Source: an uncultured Pseudomonas sp. (GTDB taxonomy: Bacteria; Pseudomonadota; Gammaproteobacteria; Pseudomonadales; Pseudomonadaceae). Taken from it: a DNA stretch of 16,494 bases. The notes below the pieces were generated by a model. The model had not been told where the DNA came from and made no database searches. It saw nothing but the letters and a program-made list of their open reading frames with translations. Location: positions 1-16,494 of the forward strand of contig NZ_CAMPHN010000099.1 of NCBI RefSeq assembly GCF_946885885.1. The letters are read 5' to 3'. This document shows, one piece after another, positions 6,716 through 12,280 of the stretch (its first letter is position 1; every line of letters starts with the position of its first letter). The position numbers and the translations under genes are program-made.

Positions 6716-6963
6716 GGGATTATCCTCGGTAGTCTGATTGAGCCGGTCGAATAGGTGTTTTTGCGTGCCGGCATTCAACTAGAGCGACGATACATAGCGG
6801 CGTTACAGGCACCCCAGAATTATTTTCTGCCGAAGGCGAATGCCTGGCGCCTTTGCCGTGCTACATAGCGCCCGTAAACGCCCCTTGCGGGTGCGGTGCG
6901 CCACGTTCTTCACCAGTCTGCTAGGCTCCTAGCGACCTGATCACTGCCACCAAGGAGAAAAGC
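6716..6963. other. Divergent intergenic region bufA / PAAR-like gene
   Basis: This 248-bp region must contain the bufA promoter (minus) and the promoter of the DUF4280 gene (plus). A perfect 6-bp inverted repeat, GCTAGG-CT-CCTAGC (6920-6933), lies about 30 bp before the DUF4280 start and could be an operator. AAGGAG sits just upstream of the ATG at 6964. No convincing sigma-70 or ECF promoter could be assigned for bufA. Confidence 0.5.
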
Positions 6964-7356
6964 ATGGGTAGTCCACAAGTCTGCTCCGGCGCGACCATGA
7001 GCTGCAGCTTCGGCGTCGCCCCGGCGGTGCTCAATGTGCTGCCGACCAATTGCACCATGACCGCCAGCATGCCGGCGGCGAACATCATGGATTACATTCC
7101 TATGGTCAACATCCCCACGTTCGGCATGTGCCAGAGCCCGGCCAACCCGACCGTGGCGGCGGCCACAGCGGCGGCGCTCGGCGTGTTGACGCCGATGCCT
7201 TGCATCCCCGCCACCGCCAGCCCCTGGATACCCGGCGCACCCACGGTGTTGATCGGTAAGATGCCGGCGCTGGACGCCAACTGCACACTGATGTGTAGCT
7301 ATGCCGGGGTGATCACCATCACCTACCCGGGCCAGGTGCAGATGCTGATTCCTTAA
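6964..7356 (+). CDS. DUF4280 PAAR-like T6SS spike-tip protein
   Basis: This 130-residue protein is of the DUF4280 (PAAR-like) family. It shows GATMSCSFGVAPAVLNVLPT near the N-terminus, then NIMDYIPMVNIPTFGMCQSPANP, PTVAAATAAALGVLTPMPC, GAPTVLIGKMPAL and a terminal CSYAGVITITYPGQ. PAAR-like proteins cap the VgrG trimer, sharpen the T6SS needle and can carry effectors. It has repeated Cys residues suited to metal binding or disulfides, and no extra toxin domain. It is the only plus-strand gene here. It diverges from bufA and converges on the MORN-repeat gene, so it is transcribed apart from vgrG although probably functionally linked to it. The start is fixed by AAGGAG 5 nt upstream. Confidence 0.88.
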   Translation: MGSPQVCSGATMSCSFGVAPAVLNVLPTNCTMTASMPAANIMDYIPMVNIPTFGMCQSPANPTVAAATAAALGVLTPMPCIPATASPWIPGAPTVLIGKMPALDANCTLMCSYAGVITITYPGQVQMLIP

Positions 7357-7428
7357 CCGACGCGAACCGTAGGATGGTGCGGGCCGCATAGCTGACGCTT
7401 TTTTCATCCCCCGCGACTCGCCCGATCA
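7357..7428. other. Convergent intergenic gap with possible terminator
   Basis: This is the space between the converging DUF4280 and MORN-repeat genes. On the plus strand a short GC-rich palindrome (TGCG-GGC-CGCA, about 7378-7388) is followed 10 nt later by six T residues (7399-7404). The spacing is not canonical, so termination is only a possibility. The stretch resembles the degenerate GTAGGATGG-type intergenic elements common in gammaproteobacteria. Confidence 0.35.
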
Positions 7429-7977
7429 TCACGCCTCCGGCGCCTGGGTCAGACGCCGCCACCACCAGGCAATGCGCGAAATCGGCTTGCCCTCTGCATC
7501 CAGCGGCCGGCCGTCCTTGCTGAAGCGCTGCTCGGCCTCGGCGACCTGGCCCTGCTGAAACAATTGCCGCCAGGACAATTTGGCGTCGGGATGAAAACGC
7601 TGTTGCAGGCCATGCAATTCGCCGGCGTGATAGCGCTGCAACTCGGCCAGGGTACCGTCGGCGAAAAAGGTTTTGACCTCACCGTGCAGCAACCCCTCGC
7701 GGTAATTGGCCTGGCGCTGCACCCAGCCCTGCGGCGCGTAGTAGGTCGCCGGGCCATGCAGCTTGCCGTTCTCGTAGTTCATCCGCGCCATCGGCTTGCC
7801 GTTGGGGTAGAGCAGCGCGAAAGGCCCGTGCAGCACGCCTTGGCGATAGCTCAGGCTGGCCTGCGGACGCCCCTCCTCGTCGATGCGCACCGGCCCATCC
7901 AAGGCACCGTCGCGCAGAGTGCCGCGCAGCTCGCGGTCGCCGCGGTGCAGCTTGACCTTGCCGCTGGGGCCGCTCAT
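7429..7977 (-). CDS. MORN-repeat (YwqK-like) protein downstream of vgrG
   Basis: This 182-residue protein consists of about five to six MORN_2-type repeats of some 22-24 residues, such as YRQGVLHGPFALLYPNGKP, YENGKLHGPATYYAPQG, YREGLLHGEVKTFFADG and YHAGELHGLQQRFHPD. The Y..G.LHG....Y..G pattern is that of the YwqK family, several members of which are immunity proteins or accessory partners of secreted toxins. It has no signal peptide or membrane segment, so it is presumably cytoplasmic. It starts 37 bp after the vgrG stop on the same strand, so it belongs to the vgrG operon. Its role could be immunity, an effector adaptor or a chaperone. The ATG at 7977 lacks a strong ribosome site. Confidence 0.8.
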   Translation of the reverse strand: MSGPSGKVKLHRGDRELRGTLRDGALDGPVRIDEEGRPQASLSYRQGVLHGPFALLYPNGKPMARMNYENGKLHGPATYYAPQGWVQRQANYREGLLHGEVKTFFADGTLAELQRYHAGELHGLQQRFHPDAKLSWRQLFQQGQVAEAEQRFSKDGRPLDAEGKPISRIAWWWRRLTQAPEA

Positions 7978-8014
7978 GCCGACGCCCGCATTACGTTATG
8001 CCGCTGGCTCGCCA

Positions 8015-10021
8015 TCAGTTCACCTGTACCAGGCCGCCCTTGATGGTCAGCATGCCGCCGCCGTCCACCGTCTGCTCGGCGCTGGCCTTGTTGATCAGGC
8101 TGACGCCGCCGTCGTTGGTCAAGGTGGTGCCGGCCTTGTTGTCCAGGGTGGTGCCGGCCTGGTTGGTCAACGCGGTGCCGGCTTTATTGGTCAGCGCGGT
8201 GCCCGCCTGGGCGGTGAGATTGGCATCGCTCTTGGCGGTGAAATCGCCGCCGCTTTGCAGGGCCAGGGTGCCGCTGACCTTGATGGTCAGGTTGCCGTCC
8301 ACGGTCAGCTCGTAATTGCCGGTGACCTTGTGCTCGTAGTTGCCGCCGGTGCTGTGGGTCTGGTCGCCGCCGACCTTGAGGGTGCGCGTGTCCTTCACGT
8401 CGAGGGTGTCGCTGCCGGTCTGGATGGTCACCGTACGCTTGCCCTTCTCCAGGGTGACGGTCTCGTCGCCATCCTTGACCGTGCGGGTGCGCGCGTTCTG
8501 CACCGTCAGCGTCTCGTCGTGGCCGACGGTGGCGGTGGTGTCGTTGAGCACGTTGATGTTGAAGTCCTTCTGCGCCTGCAGAAACACCTCTTCGCTGTCC
8601 TTCTTGTCCTCGAAACGCAGCTCGTTGAAACCGCCGCCACCCTTGCTGGAGTTGGTCTTGATTCCCGATTGGGTCTGGTTCGCCGGCAACTCATAGGGCA
8701 GTGCGTTATCGCCGTTGTATACGCAGCCGGTGACCAGGGGCCGGTCCGGGTCGCCGTCGATAAAGGTGACGATCACCTCCTGACCGATGCGCGGGATGAA
8801 CTGCATGCCGAAACCCTTGCCGCTCCACGGTAGTACCACGCGCACCCAGCAGGAGCTGGTCTCGTCATTGGCACCGTCGCGATCCCAAGGGAACTGGATC
8901 TTGATCCGCCCGTATTCGTCGGTCCAGATTTCCTCGCCGGCCTTGCCGACCACGATGGCGGTCTGGGTGTGCATGCGCGGTTTGGGCGTGGTGCGCGGCG
9001 GCCGGTAACTGGTGCTCTTGGGGATCGCCTCGAAGCGGTTGCGGTAATGCTCGTGGCCGGCTTCGTGGCTGACCCGGGTCACCACCCACTCGATATTCGC
9101 CGTGTCGTCCTCATGGCCGCTCAAGGTGAAACTGTGTCCCGGCACCAGCCAGCGGCAATCGCTTTCGCCGATAAAGCGGCTTTCCTGGCTGCGCAGCGCA
9201 TTCACCCGCATCGTGCCCAAGGCGTCGCCGCGCGCCTTGGAGGTGTAGCCGCCGGGATGCTCGTAGACCGACAACGGCCCGGCGACCGCCTCGGCCTGAC
9301 CGTAGAGCGAGGTGGTCGGCGTGGTGAACTCGTAATCGGTGGCGCGGTAAACGCCGGACACCGCCTGCCGACAGATCTGCCCCGAGCGGATGCCATGCAA
9401 CTCGCGCTCGCCCATCTGCTGGCCGTAATACGTGATGGTGGTGGCGTTCGGGCAGGGCGGAAAAGCATCGTTGCTGTCGCCCAGCACCAGGGTGTGCGCC
9501 CCGTCGGCATGGGTGAAGAACCAGAAAATGCCCTCTTCCTCCAGCAGCCGCGAGACGAAGGCGAAGTCCGTCTCGCCGTACTGAACGCAATACTCGCGCG
9601 GCGTATAGCTGCCGGTCAGCTGCAGGTCGTAGTCGCTGAAACCATGCTCGTCGAAGATGCTGGTAACGATGTCGCTGGTCGCCAGGTTCTGGAACACCCG
9701 GTTATTGCTGGCCAGGGTCAGCCACCACAACCAGGGCCGCAACAGCAGGTTATAGCGCTCGGCCGTGGCGTCGCCGGGCAACTGACGAATCTCCGCACAG
9801 AGCGCATCGAGCGGCCGCTGCATGGCGTCGTTATGCAAGGTCGTCGTCAGGTGCGAAGCCACCGCATCGGCCATGGTCAGGGCGGTAGCGCTGTAGCCGT
9901 GCAGAGTCAGGCTACCGAGGCTGTTCAACGCCTCCTCGCCGGACAGGTGCTCCGGGTAGAGATCGGCCAACGCCGTGGCGGTAAGGGAAAGGCTGGTGGT
10001 GGTGTCGGTGGGGCGGGTCAT
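8015..10021 (-). CDS. vgrG: T6SS spike protein VgrG (TssI)
   Basis: This 668-residue VgrG has the gp27-like base in residues about 1-350 (YCVQYGETDFAFVSRLLEEEGIFWFF and the HPGGYTSKARGD region). The gp5 OB-fold lies around 355-440 (TAIVVGKAGEEIWTDEYGRIKIQFPWDRDG; WVRVVLPWSGKGFGMQFIPRIGQEVIV; GDPDRPLVTG). A beta-helix needle of short T/G/N-rich repeats follows from about 480 to the end. The last ~170 residues are needle only, so no effector domain is fused and cargo must be non-covalent. VgrG trimers form the puncturing tip on the Hcp tube. The ATG at 10021 uses GAGGAAA that overlaps the stop of the upstream 202-residue gene, so the two are co-translated. The N-terminal 35 residues before SLTLHGYSA are unlike many VgrGs. 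Confidence 0.96.
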   Translation of the reverse strand: MTRPTDTTTSLSLTATALADLYPEHLSGEEALNSLGSLTLHGYSATALTMADAVASHLTTTLHNDAMQRPLDALCAEIRQLPGDATAERYNLLLRPWLWWLTLASNNRVFQNLATSDIVTSIFDEHGFSDYDLQLTGSYTPREYCVQYGETDFAFVSRLLEEEGIFWFFTHADGAHTLVLGDSNDAFPPCPNATTITYYGQQMGERELHGIRSGQICRQAVSGVYRATDYEFTTPTTSLYGQAEAVAGPLSVYEHPGGYTSKARGDALGTMRVNALRSQESRFIGESDCRWLVPGHSFTLSGHEDDTANIEWVVTRVSHEAGHEHYRNRFEAIPKSTSYRPPRTTPKPRMHTQTAIVVGKAGEEIWTDEYGRIKIQFPWDRDGANDETSSCWVRVVLPWSGKGFGMQFIPRIGQEVIVTFIDGDPDRPLVTGCVYNGDNALPYELPANQTQSGIKTNSSKGGGGFNELRFEDKKDSEEVFLQAQKDFNINVLNDTTATVGHDETLTVQNARTRTVKDGDETVTLEKGKRTVTIQTGSDTLDVKDTRTLKVGGDQTHSTGGNYEHKVTGNYELTVDGNLTIKVSGTLALQSGGDFTAKSDANLTAQAGTALTNKAGTALTNQAGTTLDNKAGTTLTNDGGVSLINKASAEQTVDGGGMLTIKGGLVQVN
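8114..8209. repeat. Four tandem 24-bp repeats in vgrG needle
   Basis: Four consecutive 24-bp units (8114-8137, 8138-8161, 8162-8185, 8186-8209) encode eight-residue repeats AGT(A/T)L(T/D)N(K/Q) of the VgrG beta-helix. DNA identity between units is high, so slippage could lengthen or shorten the needle in frame. Confidence 0.85.
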
Positions 10022-10029
10022 GACTTTCC

Positions 10030-10638
10030 TCAGTCGGCAAAGCGACCTACTGCGTAAGGCACGCGGTCTTTAATCTGCCAGGCATCGGCGTTGAGCCGTA
10101 TGACGGCCGAGGTATAGACGCCCCATTCATCGCCCTCTTTGACGCAAATGATGCTGTGCTCATAGCCACCGGCATTGTCCTTGTCTGGCCCGAAGTAGCG
10201 CAGGCTGCGTTCATGGGCAGTATTGTCCGGCCCGGCATAGTCGGCATAGGTGACGCGAATTTTCTGTTGGCCAACTACCAACCCCCCCATGGAGTTGCCA
10301 TCCGAGTCATGGAAAAACCTATTCCCGGTAGCGGTGGCATGAACCGACAGCGCACAGCCGTTCATAGGGAATGTCACCACCAACGTGCCATTCGGCTGCC
10401 CACTGGGTACGTCACAATACCTCGCTTCACCATAGCCGAAAGGGATATGCCAATCAGGACCGCCTGCGACCACATCGATTTGGTAGATGCTCGAATTGCG
10501 GTATTGCTGACAGGTCAAGGTGCAGCCTCCGCCCTGCGGGTTGGATAACGGCTCACCTCGCACGATAAATCCCCACGCGCTGATTGCTGTTTTCGGCTGA
10601 TTACGTAATAGGGCCAAAACGGCGTTACCGGGCTTCAT
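10030..10638 (-). CDS. Candidate CNF-like Cys-His deamidase cargo upstream of vgrG
   Basis: This 202-residue protein is not recognised by name. Its centre reads LVVTFPMNGCALSVHA, then GNRFFHDSDG. Cys95 in a hydrophobic-(N/S)-G-C context, followed 15 residues later by His110 in FFH, resembles the catalytic pair of the cytotoxic-necrotising-factor fold (LSGC motif; C866 and H881 in CNF1), whose members deamidate host Gln residues. Further Cys lie at 39, 43, 75 and 165. There is no signal peptide, membrane segment or PAAR/MIX-like delivery domain. It starts after AAGGAAA and its stop overlaps the vgrG ribosome site, so it is probably T6SS cargo or an adaptor. The enzymatic role is inference from motif and spacing only. 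Confidence 0.5.
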   Translation of the reverse strand: MKPGNAVLALLRNQPKTAISAWGFIVRGEPLSNPQGGGCTLTCQQYRNSSIYQIDVVAGGPDWHIPFGYGEARYCDVPSGQPNGTLVVTFPMNGCALSVHATATGNRFFHDSDGNSMGGLVVGQQKIRVTYADYAGPDNTAHERSLRYFGPDKDNAGGYEHSIICVKEGDEWGVYTSAVIRLNADAWQIKDRVPYAVGRFAD

Positions 10639-10747
10639 ATGATTTCCTTGCCTTGCTTCTCTGCTCAGAAAATAGGAAGGCGGAGGGATTTATCGTTAAG
10701 TAGCGTAGTTTTAATAAATACCGCTCCATTTATAGCAATCGAACTAT
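10639..10747 (-). other. AT-rich spacer upstream of the 202-residue gene
   Basis: This 109-bp spacer is markedly AT-rich on the minus strand, with several TATAAA- and TATTTA-like boxes. It could carry a promoter for the 202-residue gene and vgrG separate from the nuclease-like gene. A well-spaced -35/-10 pair was not found. Confidence 0.3.
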
Positions 10748-11416
10748 TCAAGATTTGACTTCGAAGAGAATCGGGCGATGATCCGGTCCGCTCATGTCGA
10801 ATTCATTGCCCAGCCCGGTTATGTCAATAGGCTTCACCTGAACGTTAGGTGAGGCGAGAACCCAGTCAAGAATTCCTCCCTTTGCTTGGGTGGCTTGACC
10901 ATTCCAGCACTCGTAACCGAGTCCCGGCGGGTTGAGCTGGTTGAGATTGTTGTAATCGAAGTTCAGATCACCGGTAACGACCCAATTTCCATCCAAAGCC
11001 GTACAGTTCATCAGTTGGCTTTTGGTCAGATTGGTCTGCCCGGATTTGAAGTGTGCAAGAAAAACATATCCTGTATAGCCGTCGACTCCCGTTGCATAGG
11101 CCGCGATGAGTTCCCTGTTGAGACCTTTCAAATTTCCTTGCGCAACGACTTCGATTTGCTGAAAGGCCTTTGTCATCACGATGTAGCCGTTCGAGTAGCC
11201 CCCTGCAAACGCCGAAACGTTGTAAGTTGGATAGCGATCACTCAAATTCGAGCGATAGTTATCCAACTGACCAGAGTGCACTTCACAGATGAAAACAAGG
11301 TCTGCATCCCAGTACTTATTGGAGCAGCAGTTATCGATAAACGTATCGACTTGGCTCTGCTTGATATCGGTAGAGGAAAGCCCATTCTTCTCAATATTGA
11401 AACTGCCAATTTTCAT
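10748..11416 (-). CDS. Endonuclease/exonuclease/phosphatase-fold protein, candidate T6SS nuclease
   Basis: This 222-residue protein carries the ordered motifs of the EEP (DNase I-like) superfamily: SFNIEKNG with Asn7, VFICEVH with the metal-binding Glu45, LAHFKSG (His122), TGDLNFD (Asp150, Asn152), LDWVLAS (Asp184) and GPDHRPILFEV (Asp212-His213). These form a Mg-dependent phosphodiesterase active site, so DNA, RNA or a phospholipid head group could be the substrate. It has no signal peptide or fused delivery domain. It lies in the AT-rich cargo zone between clpV and vgrG, on the same strand. A T6SS effector role is inferred from position. No obvious cognate immunity gene is next to it, other than the unassigned GExH protein upstream or the MORN protein. 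Confidence 0.8.
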   Translation of the reverse strand: MKIGSFNIEKNGLSSTDIKQSQVDTFIDNCCSNKYWDADLVFICEVHSGQLDNYRSNLSDRYPTYNVSAFAGGYSNGYIVMTKAFQQIEVVAQGNLKGLNRELIAAYATGVDGYTGYVFLAHFKSGQTNLTKSQLMNCTALDGNWVVTGDLNFDYNNLNQLNPPGLGYECWNGQATQAKGGILDWVLASPNVQVKPIDITGLGNEFDMSGPDHRPILFEVKS

Positions 11417-11563
11417 TTCCGCTAATTCCTGTGAAACTCGCCACTGGATGACTATTCCCTAAACAGCGAAGGTATCGGAATATTTGCATTACTTCATCAG
11501 CTTGGCGGCATCTGTAGTGGGTCTTAGGATGTTCTTCTCATTATCAATTCCTGTGCACTAAAG

Positions 11564-11603
11564 GGGACGGATTTATTTTATCTAACAAAAATAAATCCGT
11601 CCC
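11564..11603. repeat. Perfect 16-bp inverted repeat, transposon-relic-like
   Basis: Arms 11564-11579 and 11588-11603 are exact inverted copies around an 8-nt loop; the left arm reads GGGACGGATTTATTTT. The GC-rich outer and AT-rich inner pattern, with flanking AAG/CTT-like bases, resembles ends found around IS200/IS605-like elements in gammaproteobacteria. This attribution is from memory and unverified. No transposase gene is present. Confidence 0.8.
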
Positions 11604-11676
11604 ATTTCTTACAAGCCAATGTTTCTTACATTACTGGACTCCTCCCGTTTGAGACCTTTGATCATCTGTTGGATGG

Positions 11677-11697
11677 AAAAATTAATCTGCCCCCTTT
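11677..11697. repeat. Diverged half-copy of the palindrome arm
   Basis: This 21-nt stretch aligns without gaps to 11587-11607 (AAAAAT.AATC.G.CCC..TT) with about five differences. It has the same orientation as the right arm of the hairpin and lies 90 bp away. It suggests repeated insertion or a decayed end of the same element. Confidence 0.5.
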
Positions 11698-11711
11698 GCG
11701 GACCTCTTCCG

Positions 11712-12200
11712 TCAGTCAGTGACCGACGGCTTGATGACGTATGAAAATTCCGCCGAACATATTTTTTCGAGTGCGGTGAAAATTTCAGGGCCGTGACGAC
11801 TGCCGCAGACCACATACACGAGCGTCTTCGCATCGTTTACAAAGGCATCCTCTATCATCACTGCCATGCGTTTACTTCGCTCGAGAGGCGTTGCATTAAG
11901 ATCGATTTTCTCTGTCTTGCAGTCGACGTCCGTGCTGGTGCCAGCTTCATACCTGTTATCCAGAAGGCGTTCAAAGATAACGCGAGTTGCGTTGTCTCTC
12001 AGCAAGGGTGGCGCTGCGACTAGCGAAGTATTGATGGCGATATCAATGTCATTGGTATGGCTTTCGCCCAGGAAAATGACAGTGCGGGCTCTGAAGTGTT
12101 TATCGAGTTTCAGAAGCTCGTTCCTGATGTAAGTCAGTGATTTGTCTTTCTTTGATTTGACGTTCGCTAGGTTGAGATCAGTTCTGTGTCCGCTTGGCAT
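11712..12200 (-). CDS. Small GExH protein, TIKI/ChaN-like, unknown role
   Basis: This 162-residue protein is not recognised as a named family. It has TVIFLGESHTNDIDIA (GExH motif) followed later by LVYVVCGSRHG (second GxxH-type motif) after a strand. That pairing and order are the signature of the TIKI/TraB/ChaN/erythromycin-esterase-like superfamily of metal- or haem-binding hydrolase folds, although those proteins are usually longer. It has no signal peptide. The ATG at 12200 is preferred because AAGGA lies 7 nt upstream; a GTG one codon earlier is also open. It sits between clpV and the EEP-fold gene on the same strand and shares their lower GC. It could be T6SS cargo, immunity or an unrelated passenger. 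Confidence 0.6.
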   Translation of the reverse strand: MPSGHRTDLNLANVKSKKDKSLTYIRNELLKLDKHFRARTVIFLGESHTNDIDIAINTSLVAAPPLLRDNATRVIFERLLDNRYEAGTSTDVDCKTEKIDLNATPLERSKRMAVMIEDAFVNDAKTLVYVVCGSRHGPEIFTALEKICSAEFSYVIKPSVTD

Positions 12201-12260
12201 CACATCATCCTTTTATGGATGTCACGTTTTTCAAACGTCTTGATCGCTTGTTCCGTGTGA

Positions 12261-12280
12261 GTTGAAGTGATCACTCCAAC
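12261..12280. promoter_or_regulatory. 20-bp palindrome over the clpV stop codon
   Basis: The sequence is GTTGAAGTGATCACTCCAAC, self-complementary except for one mismatched pair and without a loop. It contains the clpV stop codon (12271-12273, TGA on the minus strand). It could be a protein-binding site or chance; the absence of a loop argues against a terminator. A 6-bp hairpin with a 3-nt loop (ACGTTT/AAACGT, about 12233-12247) lies just beyond it. Confidence 0.4.

Larger units (their letters stand above)
11417..11711. other. Gene-free 295-bp region with decayed palindromic elements
   Basis: This AT-rich gap lies between the GExH protein gene and the nuclease-like gene. It contains the 16-bp perfect hairpin at 11564-11603 and a related half-site at 11677-11697, both listed separately. 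No credible gene or tRNA was found. It probably holds the promoter of the nuclease-like gene, since that gene has its own leader. Confidence 0.5.

Noticed and set aside
6781..6840. Possible ECF-sigma promoter for bufA: TGTAAC followed by CGTC on the minus strand
   Set aside because: The gap between the two boxes is only 12 nt, whereas ECF promoters usually have about 16-17. No sigma/anti-sigma genes are nearby.
8969..10057. Plus-strand 362-codon open frame opposite vgrG
   Set aside because: It is an antisense shadow with Gly/Ala/Arg-rich composition and no recognisable domain, and vgrG is certain on the other strand.
11609..11833. 74-codon minus-strand frame overlapping the end of the GExH gene
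   Set aside because: It mostly shadows the GExH coding frame and continues into the repeat-containing gap. No transposase or other motif was found.
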